64,000 nucleotides of DNA from Halomonas qaidamensis (GTDB lineage: Bacteria > Pseudomonadota > Gammaproteobacteria > Pseudomonadales > Halomonadaceae), in assembly GCF_025917315.1 (NCBI RefSeq), contig NZ_CP080627.1, positions 1 through 64,000 of the forward strand, given 5' to 3'. Position 1 is the stretch's first letter, and every line of letters starts with the position of its first letter. The notes beneath the pieces are model-generated. The model was given only the letters and a program-made list of their open reading frames with translations. It made no database searches and was not told where the DNA came from. A program made the translations under genes and the position numbers. This document shows positions 52,147-63,925 of this stretch, piece after piece.

Positions 52147-52470
52147 ATGCGATTTACACCTTGGGTGTTTTCAATTGCTTTTTGCACATCCCTACTGATG
52201 TCAGTGCAAGCACAAGCCGAAACGTCAGATTCAGATGATACGCAGCATGAGGCGTTAGATGACGCGGCATTAGAGGAAAAGTACGGTATTGAGGCAGGCG
52301 CACTTCAGCGCGATGAACCCGCTACCAACGACGCCGCGAACAACCGCGACGCTGAAAGTAACGATAGTGATGAAGAAGACACTGAGGGAGGCACTGGAGG
52401 CACCGGTAGTGCTGAAGATGCCATCGAAAACGGTGAGAGTGAGCAGAAGAGTAACAACGATAACGGCTAA
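52147..52470 (+). CDS. Small secreted acidic protein, unknown function
   Basis: The 107-residue protein has a clear signal peptide (MRFTPWVFSIAFCTSLLMSVQAQAE; cleavage after the AQA near residue 24). The mature part is strongly acidic and low in complexity: many D, E, N, S and G, with SDEEDTEGGTGGTGS. It contains LEEKYGIEAGAL as the only segment that looks folded. AGGAGA precedes the ATG by 6 bases; a TTG one codon earlier is less likely. It is flanked by divergent and convergent single genes. I recognise no family; acidic secreted proteins suit a halophile but no function is assigned. Confidence 0.75.
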   Translation: MRFTPWVFSIAFCTSLLMSVQAQAETSDSDDTQHEALDDAALEEKYGIEAGALQRDEPATNDAANNRDAESNDSDEEDTEGGTGGTGSAEDAIENGESEQKSNNDNG

Positions 52471-52475
52471 TACGA

Positions 52476-52820
52476 TTAGCGTGATAAGCGTCGTGAATTA
52501 GCGCTGCTACGGCGGTGGTAGGGCTTCATGGCTTTTTGGCTAGTCACCCACCAAGGTGCATACTGACCGCTCATTGCATTTATTAATGTTTTTTGCATAA
52601 CAAGGCCTGCTTCTGCGCTGGCCTCCATTTTTTCGCTCACCATACGTTGGTTTTCACGCATCATGGAGGGGCTAAAAAATGGCTGTGTTTGCCACATTTG
52701 TTGGCGCATAGCGATCGTAGTGAGCGAGGAACTCCATAGCTCAAATGCCATTAACCCCGCTTTCCATATATCAAACATGGCCAGTGGAGCCGCCGATGTC
52801 GTTATAGAAGAGTGCTTCAT
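52476..52820 (-). CDS. Small protein with MVSEK motif (phasin-like / so-called antifreeze family)
   Basis: The 114-residue protein starts with a hydrophobic helix (MFDIWKAGLMAFELWSSSL, about 15-33), followed by IAMRQQMW, then the motif NRMVSEKMEASAEAG (about 57-71) and a basic C-terminal tail KPYHRRSSANSRRLSR. Short proteins of this pattern (W-rich amphipathic helix, MVSEK, basic tail) are known in alphaproteobacteria, where some are annotated antifreeze protein, and resemble polyhydroxyalkanoate-related phasin-like proteins. The function is not established. It stands alone before the fba group, convergent with the secreted acidic protein gene. Confidence 0.65.
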   Translation of the reverse strand: MKHSSITTSAAPLAMFDIWKAGLMAFELWSSSLTTIAMRQQMWQTQPFFSPSMMRENQRMVSEKMEASAEAGLVMQKTLINAMSGQYAPWWVTSQKAMKPYHRRSSANSRRLSR

Positions 52821-52892
52821 AGTGGGGTACCTGTTAGGAAATAGTTAGCTACGCTCCTCTAGTAATAGCACATATATGCTGCGTTGCAACAA

Positions 52893-52920
52893 AATAAGGC
52901 GGCCGATTAGGCCGCCTTAT
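52893..52920 (-). terminator. Terminator of the tkt-fba cluster
   Basis: ATAAGGCGGCC and GGCCGCCTTAT form an 11-bp stem with a 5-base loop. On the minus strand it is followed by a T-rich tail (TTTTG). It lies 20 bases beyond the fba stop codon. Confidence 0.75.
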
Positions 52921-52940
52921 GGGTGCTACAAAAACGAAAG

Positions 52941-54005
52941 TTACTTCACTTTGGGGTCTAGCTCACCACGCTCGTAACGCTGGAACATAACTTCCAGGTT
53001 AATAGGTTTGATTTTACTCGCATTACCGGCGGTACCGAAGGCTTCATAGCGTGCAATGCATAGGTCACGCATGGCCGTCACGGTTTCTTTAAGGAATTTA
53101 CGTGGGTCGAACTCTGAAGGGTTCTGAGCCATAAAGCGGCGTACTGCACCCGTAGAAGCAAGGCGTAAATCGGTGTCGATATTGACCTTGCGAACGCCGT
53201 GCTTAATGCCCTCAATGATCTCTTCGACCGGTACGCCGTAAGTTTCTGGAATTTGACCGCCATACTGGTTAATCACTTCCAGCCATTCCTGGGGCACAGA
53301 TGAAGAGCCATGCATTACCAGGTGGGTATCGGGAATACGCGCATGAATTTCTTTAATGCGCTGAATTGAAAGCGTATCACCGGTGGGTGGCTTAGTGAAT
53401 TTATAGGCACCGTGGCTGGTGCCAATGGCGATCGCTAGCGCATCGACGTGGGTCGCTTTGACAAATTCTGCGGCTTCTTCAGGATCGGTGAGCATCTGCT
53501 CCATATCCAGTTTGCCTTCGGCACCGATGCCGTCTTCCTCACCGGCCATGCCCGTTTCTAAGCTGCCCAGGCAGCCCAGCTCACCTTCTACAGAAACACC
53601 ACAAGCATGTGCCATTTCCACGGCACGGCGGGTGACATCAACGTTGTAGTCGTAGTCCATTGGTGTTTTGCCATCTTCACCCAGTGAACCATCCATCATC
53701 ACTGAGGAGAAGCCAAGCTGAATAGAGCGCTGACAAACGGCAGGACTAGTACCGTGGTCTTGATGCATCACGACAGGGATATGCGGGAATTCCTCTACAG
53801 CTGCCAAGATGAGATGGCGCAGAAAGGGTGCACCGGCATATTTGCGCGCGCCAGCAGAGGCTTGCACGATAACTGGCGAGTCGGTGGCGTCCGCTGCTTC
53901 CATAATGGCGCGCATCTGCTCAAGGTTATTAACGTTAAATGCTGGAATGCCGTAGCCATATTCGGCAGCGTGGTCGAGCATTTGGCGCATGCTAATCAAA
54001 GCCAT
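52941..54005 (-). CDS. fba: Fructose-1,6-bisphosphate aldolase, class II
   Basis: Fba is a zinc-dependent aldolase that interconverts fructose-1,6-bisphosphate with dihydroxyacetone phosphate and glyceraldehyde-3-phosphate. The 354-residue protein matches the class II subtype known from Calvin-cycle and pseudomonad-type enzymes: [26 protein letters not shown] at the N terminus, [11 protein letters not shown] (zinc histidine and catalytic aspartate), [15 protein letters not shown] and a late LVMHGSSS. It differs from the E. coli FbaA subtype. It is the last gene of the tkt-lrgAB-epd-pgk-fba minus-strand cluster. Confidence 0.95.
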   Translation of the reverse strand: MALISMRQMLDHAAEYGYGIPAFNVNNLEQMRAIMEAADATDSPVIVQASAGARKYAGAPFLRHLILAAVEEFPHIPVVMHQDHGTSPAVCQRSIQLGFSSVMMDGSLGEDGKTPMDYDYNVDVTRRAVEMAHACGVSVEGELGCLGSLETGMAGEEDGIGAEGKLDMEQMLTDPEEAAEFVKATHVDALAIAIGTSHGAYKFTKPPTGDTLSIQRIKEIHARIPDTHLVMHGSSSVPQEWLEVINQYGGQIPETYGVPVEEIIEGIKHGVRKVNIDTDLRLASTGAVRRFMAQNPSEFDPRKFLKETVTAMRDLCIARYEAFGTAGNASKIKPINLEVMFQRYERGELDPKVK

Positions 54006-54087
54006 GAGGTCACCTTATCTATATTGTCAAAATTGGGTTGTCTGTGTGAACGAGTGCAGTGAGCGTACTGGTTCACCTCGCTGGGTA

Positions 54088-55257
54088 TTAACCGCGCTGC
54101 GCGGCCGCTTCTAAAGCAGCAACCGCAGGCAGCTGTTTGCCTTCAACGTATTCAAGAAATGCGCCACCGCCGGTCGAGATATAGGAAACGCGGTCAGCAA
54201 TAGCGTATTTATCAATCGCCGCTAACGTATCACCGCCCCCAGCGATTGAGAAAGCGTTGCTGTCGGCAATGGCGAGGGAAAGTACTTCCGTTCCTTTGCC
54301 AAATTGATCAATCTCAAAGACGCCAACGGGGCCATTCCACAAAATAGTTCCTGCGTTTTTCAGCAGGCTAGCGAGATGGTTAGCGGTTTCGGGACCGATA
54401 TCCAGGATCATTTCATCATCAGCGACTTGGTCAACTGGCTTGACGATGGCGTCAGCCGATTCAGAAAATTCGGTGGCGACGACGACGTCAGTGGGCAACG
54501 GAATGGCCACTTTGTCCATCAATGCTTTTGCCTGGCCGATTAAATCTGCTTCGTAGAGCGATTTGCCGACATTATAGCCTGCTGCCGCGATAAACGTATT
54601 GGCGATACCGCCACCGACAATGAGCTGATCGCATTTGTCAGAAAGGGCTGTGAGTACATCTAGCTTGGTAGATACTTTAGAGCCGCCGACAATTGCTGTC
54701 ATAGGACGAGCAGGGGTCGCCAATGCTTTTTTAAGCGCCTCGAGCTCTTGGGCAAGCAGCGGGCCTGCACACGCCTGCGGGGCAAAGCGTGCAACGCCAT
54801 GTGTAGAGGCCTGTGCACGGTGAGCGGTGCCAAAGGCATCCATTACAAAAACGTCGCATAGTGCTGCATACTGCTTGGAAAGCTGCTCGTCGTCTTTTTT
54901 CTCACCAATGTTAAAACGCACGTTTTCTAACAGCACAACATCGCCGTTAGCTAACGTTGGTGCTGTATCGAGATAATCTTTGATTAAGGCAACGGGGTGG
55001 CCTAGTAATTCGGTTAAGCGCTCTGCGACAGGAGCTAGTGAAAATTCGTCAGCAGGCTCACCTTCAGTGGGGCGGCCTAAGTGGCTCATGAGCATCACTT
55101 TCGCACCTGCTTGAGCTGCTGCCTGAATGGTGGGCAGCGCCGCGCGAAGACGGGCGTCACTGGAAACACGGCCATGTTTGATTGGCACGTTAAGGTCTTC
55201 ACGAATCAGTACACGCTGCCCTTCCAGGGGCAGGTCGGTCATTTTTTGCACGTTCAT
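54088..55257 (-). CDS. pgk: Phosphoglycerate kinase
   Basis: Pgk transfers phosphate from 1,3-bisphosphoglycerate to ADP. The 389-residue monomer shows the two-domain family pattern: [29 protein letters not shown] near the start, [48 protein letters not shown] and the nucleotide-binding GGGDTLAAI with [13 protein letters not shown] near the end. It is near the E. coli length (387). It sits 55 bases after epd and 82 before fba, the conserved epd-pgk-fba order. Confidence 0.96.
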   Translation of the reverse strand: MNVQKMTDLPLEGQRVLIREDLNVPIKHGRVSSDARLRAALPTIQAAAQAGAKVMLMSHLGRPTEGEPADEFSLAPVAERLTELLGHPVALIKDYLDTAPTLANGDVVLLENVRFNIGEKKDDEQLSKQYAALCDVFVMDAFGTAHRAQASTHGVARFAPQACAGPLLAQELEALKKALATPARPMTAIVGGSKVSTKLDVLTALSDKCDQLIVGGGIANTFIAAAGYNVGKSLYEADLIGQAKALMDKVAIPLPTDVVVATEFSESADAIVKPVDQVADDEMILDIGPETANHLASLLKNAGTILWNGPVGVFEIDQFGKGTEVLSLAIADSNAFSIAGGGDTLAAIDKYAIADRVSYISTGGGAFLEYVEGKQLPAVAALEAAAQRG

Positions 55258-55311
55258 GTGAGCGGTTTCCTCGTGTTCAAGCAGATAAAAAGTCGTGGTA
55301 CAGGCCCAGGC

Positions 55312-56355
55312 CTAGCGAGCATCGTTTGTGGAAAGCGATGCCAGCCGTTGGGTGATATCCAGCATACGATTGGCAAAGCCCCATTCATTGTCAAACCAGC
55401 ACAGCAGCTTAATTAAGCGTGCTCCTGCGACCCGTGTTTGCGTGGCGTCTAGGATGCCAGAGCGGGGGTCATGATTAAAATCTATCGATGCCATGGGGGC
55501 TTCGGTATAGCCCAATACGCCAGCTAAGCGTTGCTGGCTGGCACTGCGTAGTAATTCGTTAACGTGCTCGGCGTGGGTATCGGTGCGAACCGTCAATGCT
55601 ACATCCATCGCTGATACATTAATGGTAGGTACGCGCACGTGTAGGCATTCAAAGCGCCCTGCTAAGCTAGGCATCAAACGGCTTATACCAACAGCCAATC
55701 CTGTATCTACAGGGACAATTGATTGCATCGCCGAGCGTGTTAGACGCAGGTCTGTTTGATGGTAGGCATCAATGACCGGCTGATCGTTCATCGCTGAGTG
55801 GATGGTGGTGGTAACACCATGCTCAAGCCCTAAGGCTTCGTCTAGTACTGTCAGTAACGGCACCAGGCAGTTAGTGGTGCAGGAGGCTGCGGAAAGAATA
55901 CGCTGGGAGAGCGCTAATTCATGCTCGTTGATGCCCCAGACAATGGTTGCATCCACATCGCTTTCTGCAGGTTGGGAAAACAGCAGCCGCTTAGCCCCTG
56001 CTGTTAAGTGCTGCTCAGCCGTTGCTCGGTCTTTAAAACTGCCAGAGCACTCCAACACTAGGTCAACGCCCAACGCTGCCCAGGGCAGCGCTTGCGGGTC
56101 GCGCTCACAAAGCACCTGGATTCGATGGCCATTAATCAGCAGCACTTCGCCATCATGATCCACCTCGCCCGGAAAACGACCATGGGTAGTGTCGTAGCGG
56201 GTAAGATAGGTGATGGTCGCAAGGTCAGAAAGCTCGTTGATAGCGACCACTTCAAGCTCAGGGAGGTTGCGTTCAACCAGGGCTCTTAGCACGCACTGAC
56301 CAATGCGCCCGTAACCATTAATGGCAATACGATACTTTGAGGTTGCGTTAGCCAT
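55312..56355 (-). CDS. epd: D-erythrose-4-phosphate dehydrogenase
   Basis: Epd oxidises erythrose-4-phosphate to 4-phosphoerythronate for pyridoxal phosphate synthesis. The 347-residue protein has the NAD-binding INGYGRIGQCVLRAL, the nucleophile C159 in SAASCTTNC and H186 in TTIHSAMND, and WFDNEWGFANRMLD near the end. The stretches NELSDLATITYLTRYDTTHGRF and PVDTGLAVGISRLMP follow E. coli Epd more closely than glycolytic GapA. The gene also stands directly before pgk and fba, as in E. coli. A GAPDH activity cannot be ruled out from sequence; no other gapA is in the window. Confidence 0.88.
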   Translation of the reverse strand: MANATSKYRIAINGYGRIGQCVLRALVERNLPELEVVAINELSDLATITYLTRYDTTHGRFPGEVDHDGEVLLINGHRIQVLCERDPQALPWAALGVDLVLECSGSFKDRATAEQHLTAGAKRLLFSQPAESDVDATIVWGINEHELALSQRILSAASCTTNCLVPLLTVLDEALGLEHGVTTTIHSAMNDQPVIDAYHQTDLRLTRSAMQSIVPVDTGLAVGISRLMPSLAGRFECLHVRVPTINVSAMDVALTVRTDTHAEHVNELLRSASQQRLAGVLGYTEAPMASIDFNHDPRSGILDATQTRVAGARLIKLLCWFDNEWGFANRMLDITQRLASLSTNDAR

Positions 56356-56400
56356 GTCGCGAAGCGGCTCTTAAGAAAATATGCGCGATGATAGCGTATT

Positions 56401-57120
56401 TCAGCTGGCGATGCTTATCAGCTGCCAGGCGAGTGGCAGTAGTAGCGCGGTAAAAATGCCCGTTAAGCTCATGCCCAGCGAGGCAAAAGCGCCCGCCGTC
56501 GGGCTTAGTTCAAAGGCACGCACAGTGCCAATAGCATGGCCATTAAGCCCCAGTGCGAAACCGATAATGCGCTCATCGTCTATTTTTAATAGCCGAGCCG
56601 AAATGCTAACGAAGGGGATGGTGATCACGCCAGTCACCAGCAAGGCGCCCATTAGCAGCGCCACGCTGCCACCTAGCTGTTCGGTAATGCCGATAGCGAT
56701 GGGCGCGGTGACTGACTTAGCGGCAAGTGACGCCAAAATGGAAGGGCTGGCACCGAGCAACCACGCTATCGCCAAGGCATAGCAAGCGGCAAGCGACGCC
56801 GCTATCGGTAGGCAAAGCGTCAGCGGTCGCCATAGTTCGCGGATGCGCGGCAACTGTTGGTAAAGTGGCATACCTAAGGCAACCGTGGCCGGTCCCAATA
56901 AGATGGTTAGCCAAGCAGCGCCCTGTTGGTAAGTGTCGTAGGGTAAACCCAGCGCGGCTAGCGCGCCTGCCAGCAGCAGTGCGGCAATTAATATTGCCGG
57001 TAACCAGGAGGGATTGCGCAGACGTTTAAACAGCGCGCTGCCGAGCAAGTATGCCGCCAGTGTTAAGGCAACGGCAAAGAGCGGCGTTATGGTTAAAGTA
57101 GACAGCAAATTAGTGAGCAT
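56401..57120 (-). CDS. LrgB/CidB family membrane protein
   Basis: The 239-residue protein has about seven hydrophobic segments and matches the LrgB/CidB family. The segment AVALTLAAYLLGSALFKRL is near the N terminus, and ILLGPATVALGMPLYQQ, SLAAKSVTAPIAIGITEQLGG and NGHAIGTVRAFELSPTAGAFA carry the family signatures. The family is proposed to form holin-like or metabolite-export complexes with LrgA/CidA. It overlaps lrgA by 11 bases, and is followed 45 bases later by epd. Placement in a central-carbon cluster fits the proposed role of this family in overflow metabolism. Confidence 0.9.
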   Translation of the reverse strand: MLTNLLSTLTITPLFAVALTLAAYLLGSALFKRLRNPSWLPAILIAALLLAGALAALGLPYDTYQQGAAWLTILLGPATVALGMPLYQQLPRIRELWRPLTLCLPIAASLAACYALAIAWLLGASPSILASLAAKSVTAPIAIGITEQLGGSVALLMGALLVTGVITIPFVSISARLLKIDDERIIGFALGLNGHAIGTVRAFELSPTAGAFASLGMSLTGIFTALLLPLAWQLISIAS

Positions 57121-57463
57121 GGGAGCGTCCAATTAACCGCTTTAACACCCACAGCGTGGTGATAACACTTAGCAGTGTGCCCAATAGTAAGGCAAACAAA
57201 ATAGCGAACCACTGGCCTGCCAACTCATCCAGAATAAAAAACACACCGACAACGCCGGGCATAATCAGCATGGCGAGAAGCGCAATAAGCGGTTGGGCAG
57301 CAGCGGCTAAACTTGAAGGCACACGTCCAAGAACGGTAAGGGTGGCGCATAGCAACAGCATACCAACCACCCCTGAAGAAAAAGGTAGGCCGGAGAAGTG
57401 GACCACCACTTCTCCGATTAACCAGTAGCTAATTAGCCATAGCAGACCATTTAGCGCGGGCAT
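57110..57463 (-). CDS. LrgA/CidA family holin-like membrane protein
   Basis: The 117-residue protein has four hydrophobic segments: about 5-23, 29-47, 58-79 and 85-107. It shows the family segments FSGLPFSSGVVGMLLL and LLAMLIMPGVVGVF. Staphylococcal LrgA and CidA control murein hydrolase activity and cell lysis; in plants and other bacteria relatives carry glycolate or pyruvate. The start lacks a clear ribosome binding site. Its stop overlaps lrgB. The pair sits 33 bases after tkt. Confidence 0.9.
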   Translation of the reverse strand: MPALNGLLWLISYWLIGEVVVHFSGLPFSSGVVGMLLLCATLTVLGRVPSSLAAAAQPLIALLAMLIMPGVVGVFFILDELAGQWFAILFALLLGTLLSVITTLWVLKRLIGRSHAH

Positions 57464-57496
57464 GGCAAAGCCCGCACTAGATCAGTCTGCGTGGCG

Positions 57497-59488
57497 TTAG
57501 CCCAACAGCTCATTAGCCTGTTTAACAATATTTTCAACCGTAAAGCCGAAATGTTTAAACAGCTCGCCAGCCGGTGCCGATTCGCCATAGGTGGTCATGC
57601 CGATAACACGACCATCTAAACCAACGTACTTATACCAGTAGTCGGCGTGACCCGCTTCGATTGCAATCCGTTTGGTGACTGCCTTAGGCAGTACACTTTC
57701 ACGGTATTCCGCATCCTGGCCGTTAAAGCGGTAGGTTGACGGCATGGAAACCACGCGCACCGCTTTACCCTGCTGTTCCAGTTCTGCTGCTGCGTCCATG
57801 GCAAGTGATACTTCAGAGCCAGTGGCAATCAAGATCAGCTCGGGCGTGCCGTCGCTGTCTTTCAAAACGTAACCGCCGCACTGAATAGCAGCTAACTGCG
57901 CCTTGGTGCGTTGCTGGTGAGGCAGGTTCTGGCGCGAGAGCACCAACGCGGTGGGGCCAGAGTGGCGTTTCACTGCGGCATCCCAGGAAGCCGCAGTTTC
58001 AACGGCGTCACAGGGGCGCCATGTGTTCAGGTTAGGCGTTGTCCGCAGGCTGGTCAGCTGCTCAATCGGCTGGTGGGTGGGACCATCTTCGCCCAGGCCA
58101 ATAGAGTCATGGGTAAATACGTAAATGGCTTGCTGGCCCATCAGTGCTGCCATACGCACGGCGTTACGCATGTATTCCATGAAAATCAGGAAAGTCGCGC
58201 CATAAGGAACGAAACCACCGTGAAGGGCGATACCATTCATCACCGCGCCCATGCCAAACTCACGTACCCCGTAGTGCAGGTAGTTGCCGCTAGCGTCTTC
58301 CGGAGTAATTGCTTTGGCGCCCTTCCAGAAGGTCAAGTTAGACGGCGCAAGATCAGCGCTACCGCCGAGCAGCTCGGGCATTTGCGGGCCGATAACATTT
58401 AACGCTTCAAAAGAGGCCTTGCGCGAGGCAATGCTTTCACCTTTCTCTTGAGCCTGCTCAATAAGAGCGGCGGTAGAAAGTTCTGCCGGTAGCTGCGCCT
58501 TCATGCGGCGTTCAAACTCTTTAGCTTCGCCTGGGTATGCTTCGGCATAACGGGCGAAGCGGGTATCCCACTCTTGCTGGCGGGTTTTGCCAGCGTTACG
58601 GGCATCCCAAGCAGAATAAATGGGCTCAGGGATATGGAACGGTGCGTGTTCCCAGCCGAGTTGCTTACGGGCGAGGGCAACTTCGTCGTCACCTAATGGT
58701 GCGCCGTGAGCCTCTTCTTTACCTTGTTTATTTGGTGCGCCAAAGCCAATGATAGTTTTGCAGATAATTAGGCTAGGTTTATCGCTGTGGCTCTTAGCTA
58801 ATTCAATGGCCGCTTTGATCTCTTCCGGTTTATGGCCGTCGACGTTCGGCACCACGTGCCAGCCGTACGCTTCAAAGCGCTTGGCGGTGTCGTCGGTGAA
58901 CCAGCCTTCAACCTCACCATCAATAGAGATGCCGTTGTCGTCATACAGGGCAATCAGCTTGCCAAGCTGCTGTGTACCCGCCAGCGACGCGGCTTCATGG
59001 GAAATGCCTTCCATCAAGCAGCCGTCACCCAGGAAGCACCAAGTGTGATGATCAACAATGGTGTGGCCAGGGCGGTTAAACTGCGCAGCTAGCGTTTTTT
59101 CAGCAATCGCAAAACCAACGGCGTTAGCAAAACCTTGGCCCAGTGGACCGGTAGTCGTTTCAATGCCAGGGGCGTAGCCAAATTCCGGATGACCAGCGGT
59201 GGGCGAGTGCAGCTGACGGAAGTTTTGCAGCTGTTCCAGGCTTAATTCATAGCCGCTTAGGTGCAGCAGAGAATAAAGCAGCATTGAACCGTGGCCATTA
59301 GACAACACGAACCGGTCGCGATCGGCCCACTTAGGGTCTTCGGGGTTGTGCTTGAGGTAGTCATTCCACAGCACCTCGGCAATATCAGCCATGCCCATGG
59401 GCGCGCCAGGGTGGCCAGATTTGGCCTTCTGAACAGCATCCATGGAAAGGGCGCGAATGGCATTGGCCAGCTCAAAACGGGACGGCAT
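57497..59488 (-). CDS. tkt: Transketolase
   Basis: Transketolase moves two-carbon units between sugar phosphates using thiamine diphosphate. The 663-residue protein equals E. coli TktA (663). It has [29 protein letters not shown] at the N terminus, the TPP-binding [46 protein letters not shown] in the pyrimidine domain, and a C-terminal domain. The products feed Epd (erythrose-4-phosphate) and RpiA. GAGGAGC precedes the start. It is divergent from metK and is the first gene of the tkt-lrgAB-epd-pgk-fba group. Confidence 0.97.
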   Translation of the reverse strand: MPSRFELANAIRALSMDAVQKAKSGHPGAPMGMADIAEVLWNDYLKHNPEDPKWADRDRFVLSNGHGSMLLYSLLHLSGYELSLEQLQNFRQLHSPTAGHPEFGYAPGIETTTGPLGQGFANAVGFAIAEKTLAAQFNRPGHTIVDHHTWCFLGDGCLMEGISHEAASLAGTQQLGKLIALYDDNGISIDGEVEGWFTDDTAKRFEAYGWHVVPNVDGHKPEEIKAAIELAKSHSDKPSLIICKTIIGFGAPNKQGKEEAHGAPLGDDEVALARKQLGWEHAPFHIPEPIYSAWDARNAGKTRQQEWDTRFARYAEAYPGEAKEFERRMKAQLPAELSTAALIEQAQEKGESIASRKASFEALNVIGPQMPELLGGSADLAPSNLTFWKGAKAITPEDASGNYLHYGVREFGMGAVMNGIALHGGFVPYGATFLIFMEYMRNAVRMAALMGQQAIYVFTHDSIGLGEDGPTHQPIEQLTSLRTTPNLNTWRPCDAVETAASWDAAVKRHSGPTALVLSRQNLPHQQRTKAQLAAIQCGGYVLKDSDGTPELILIATGSEVSLAMDAAAELEQQGKAVRVVSMPSTYRFNGQDAEYRESVLPKAVTKRIAIEAGHADYWYKYVGLDGRVIGMTTYGESAPAGELFKHFGFTVENIVKQANELLG

Positions 59489-59731
59489 GGGGGTGCTCCT
59501 CGCCTGAAAACGGAAATAATAAAGGTGCTATTGTCGCTGACTTCCCCGGCGGCGGCAAATTCTGGGGTCACGTTCTGGGAAGAATCCCCAACAGCGTGTA
59601 GACTCTGCCTCCCGAAGTGGTCGCCAAAACAAGTAGCACCGCTTCTTTATATGGGCAGGGAACCTCCTGCCGTGATTTCCTGCTGATGCTGCGGTCACTA
59701 TGCAGCCGTCATACAGAGGGTCGAGTGCGCG
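59489..59731. other. tkt-metK divergent intergenic region
   Basis: This 243-base gap must hold both promoters. A short hairpin (GGCAGG paired with CCTGCC, about 59653-59670) lies before metK. I compared the leader with the known SAM-binding riboswitch patterns I can recall and saw none. Confidence 0.5.
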
Positions 59732-60952
59732 ATGAGCGAATATTCCCTGTTTACCTCCGAGTCTGTCTCGGAAGGCCATCCCGATAAGATTGCCGACCAG
59801 ATTTCTGACGCGGTTCTAGATGCCATTATCGCCCGAGATAAACAGGCCCGCGTTGCCTGTGAAACCATGGTGAAAACGGGCGTTGCCATTATTGCCGGTG
59901 AGATCACCACCTCTGCGTGGGTTGATCTGGAAGCGCTGGTGCGTGATGTGATCACCGATATTGGTTACACCTCGTCTCACGTCGGCTTTGATGGCGCAAC
60001 CTGTGGGGTAATCAACCTGATCGGCAAGCAGAGCGTTGATATCGCTCAGGGCGTTGACCGTACCAAGCCCGAAGACCAGGGCGCTGGCGACCAGGGGTTG
60101 ATGTTTGGCTACGCAACCAACGAAACCGACTCGTTCATGCCCGCGCCGATTCACTACTCGCACCGTTTGGTTGAGCGTCAGGCCGAGCTGCGCAAAAACG
60201 GTCTGTTGCCGTGGCTGCGCCCGGACGCTAAGAGCCAGGTTACCTTCCGGTATAATGCCGAAGGTCAGCCATGTGGCGTAGATGCCGTCGTGCTGTCTAC
60301 CCAGCATGACCCAGAAATCGCTCAAGATGATCTGCGTAAAATGGTCAAGCGGGAGATCGTCGAGCAGGTGATTCCCGCTGAATGGCTTGATGAAAATACC
60401 CAGTACCACATTAACCCAACCGGTAAATTTGTTATTGGTGGCCCGGTGGGCGATTGTGGCCTAACAGGGCGTAAAATTATCGTCGATACCTACGGCGGTA
60501 TGGCGCGTCATGGTGGCGGTGCTTTCTCGGGCAAAGACCCCTCTAAGGTTGACCGCAGCGCCGCTTACGCTGGCCGGTACGTGGCTAAAAACGTGGTGGC
60601 TTCAGGGCTTGCCGACAAGTGTGAAATTCAGGTTTCTTACGCCATCGGTGTTGCCGAGCCGACGTCGGTATCCATCGATACCTTTGGCACCGGTAAAATC
60701 GACGATACGAAAATCGTTGATTTAGTGCGCCAGCATTTTGATCTGCGTCCTTACGCGATTACCAAAATGCTCGACTTGTTACATCCTATGTACCGCCTTA
60801 CGGCTGCCTATGGTCACTTCGGTCGTGCGCCATTTGAGCACAGCTACCACTGGACAGACGACAAAGGTCAAGTGCATACCGAAACCTTTACCGCCTTCCC
60901 ATGGGAAAAAACCGACAAAGCCGACGCCCTGCGCCAGGCTGCTGGCCTATAA
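59732..60952 (+). CDS. metK: S-adenosylmethionine synthetase
   Basis: MetK makes S-adenosylmethionine from methionine and ATP. The 406-residue protein shows the family motifs [19 protein letters not shown] (15-19 are GHPDK), [12 protein letters not shown], and [23 protein letters not shown] in order. Its length agrees with proteobacterial MetK (about 384-410). It is divergent from tkt, and is followed by a strong terminator, so it appears monocistronic. Confidence 0.97.
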   Translation: MSEYSLFTSESVSEGHPDKIADQISDAVLDAIIARDKQARVACETMVKTGVAIIAGEITTSAWVDLEALVRDVITDIGYTSSHVGFDGATCGVINLIGKQSVDIAQGVDRTKPEDQGAGDQGLMFGYATNETDSFMPAPIHYSHRLVERQAELRKNGLLPWLRPDAKSQVTFRYNAEGQPCGVDAVVLSTQHDPEIAQDDLRKMVKREIVEQVIPAEWLDENTQYHINPTGKFVIGGPVGDCGLTGRKIIVDTYGGMARHGGGAFSGKDPSKVDRSAAYAGRYVAKNVVASGLADKCEIQVSYAIGVAEPTSVSIDTFGTGKIDDTKIVDLVRQHFDLRPYAITKMLDLLHPMYRLTAAYGHFGRAPFEHSYHWTDDKGQVHTETFTAFPWEKTDKADALRQAAGL

Positions 60953-60989
60953 AAAGATATCTGACTGCCTTATATGCAGTTAAGACCGT

Positions 60990-61020
60990 GCCCCTTGGCC
61001 AATGCCAAGGGGCTTTTTTT
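60990..61020 (+). terminator. Terminator of metK
   Basis: GCCCCTTGGC and GCCAAGGGGC form a 10-bp stem with a 4-base loop, followed by TTTTTTTT. Confidence 0.92.
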
Positions 61021-61094
61021 TACGTTGAATGTTTATTTTCAGTCATGCGCTAAGGTCACTCTTCTCATCTGGCGTCTTGTTTAGTCGCCGCTAG

Positions 61095-62879
<1,785 letters not shown>

Positions 62880-62884
62880 CTTAA

Positions 62885-63826
62885 TTAGAAGCTTCCAAGC
62901 CCGGTAAGGCGCAGCATGACGTGCAGATAGAAAGGAATTAGCAGAGGCGCTAGTAGCGTGGTGGTAAGCACCGCCAGTGCTCCTTTCTGGGGCTGAATGC
63001 CCAGCTCCATCGCCACGACCACCACGTTAGAGGCCATAGGCACCACGCCTAGCAGTAGCAATGCCATACCGAGTTCTGGCGTAAGCGTCCCTAGGGATTG
63101 AAGTAATAGAACGGCGATTAGCATCACTAACGGCCAAAGTAGATACCGTAAGCCCACGCAGGTGGCAACAAAGCGGGAGTCCCAGGCAGCTAGCGTTACT
63201 TGGCTAAGCGTCATGCCAATAATCATCATGCCTAGCAGGGTGTAAGTGGCGGGGAAAACCTCAAGCGAGTTCATCAGGGCGCTGGGAAGGGTCACGTCGA
63301 GTGCGCTCAGTAGCAGTGCAGACAAAAACGCATAAATCAGTGGCAGTCGAGAAATTTTGATTAGACTTTGGCGCACGGAAAAGTGGCCGCGGGCACTCAA
63401 GTAAAATCCCACCGTAAACTCGTAGAGATTAATTCCCAGCATGCAGAACAGATACAGCGTGACACCCTCTGGTGGCAGTAAAATCAGCGCCACGGGCAGA
63501 CCAAAGTAACCGGTGTTGCCTGTTCCAGAGGAGAACGCTAACAGCGCCCCTTCCTGAGGCCCAAAGCGGTGTTGTGTAAACCAGCGGACAGCCAGCGCCA
63601 TAGCACTCACTAGGATGAACAGCGCCAGCGTTAACAGCAGATAACCCGCCGTGGGGCCACCGTTCATCAATGCGCGGAAAATGGTCAGCGGTGCAATCAA
63701 GTACACTAGTAGCGTGGCGATGGGACGCGGGTCGATCGTTAAACGTCGTGCAGCGATCCACCCCAACCCTACAAACCCTAATAACATTACTAGTGGCCCC
63801 ATTAAGGCGCTTGGTGCTAAATCCAT
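62885..63826 (-). CDS. AEC family transporter (auxin efflux carrier family)
   Basis: The 313-residue integral membrane protein has about ten transmembrane segments, starting SALMGPLVMLLGFVGLGWIAA and ending PLLIPFYLHVMLRL. A conserved proline- and asparagine-rich crossover (GTGNTGYFGLPVALILLPP) in the fourth or fifth segment and PMASNVVVVAMELG near the C terminus are typical of the AEC family, which includes malonate, malate and auxin-like transporters. The substrate is unknown. It converges on ligB with few bases between stop codons. A partial minus-strand gene lies upstream. Confidence 0.88.
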   Translation of the reverse strand: MDLAPSALMGPLVMLLGFVGLGWIAARRLTIDPRPIATLLVYLIAPLTIFRALMNGGPTAGYLLLTLALFILVSAMALAVRWFTQHRFGPQEGALLAFSSGTGNTGYFGLPVALILLPPEGVTLYLFCMLGINLYEFTVGFYLSARGHFSVRQSLIKISRLPLIYAFLSALLLSALDVTLPSALMNSLEVFPATYTLLGMMIIGMTLSQVTLAAWDSRFVATCVGLRYLLWPLVMLIAVLLLQSLGTLTPELGMALLLLGVVPMASNVVVVAMELGIQPQKGALAVLTTTLLAPLLIPFYLHVMLRLTGLGSF

Positions 63827-63925
63827 TTCTGAATCCTAATCGTTAGATGATGACGCTGTTATTTAAATAGCCCAGTAGTTGCCTAAGTAACCCAGTAGTT
63901 TTGTAAATAGCTAACATGAGCCGAA

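Noticed and set aside
59489..59731. SAM-sensing riboswitch upstream of metK
   Set aside because: No match to the SAM riboswitch cores I can recall; only an ordinary short hairpin is visible. A covariance-model search would be decisive.
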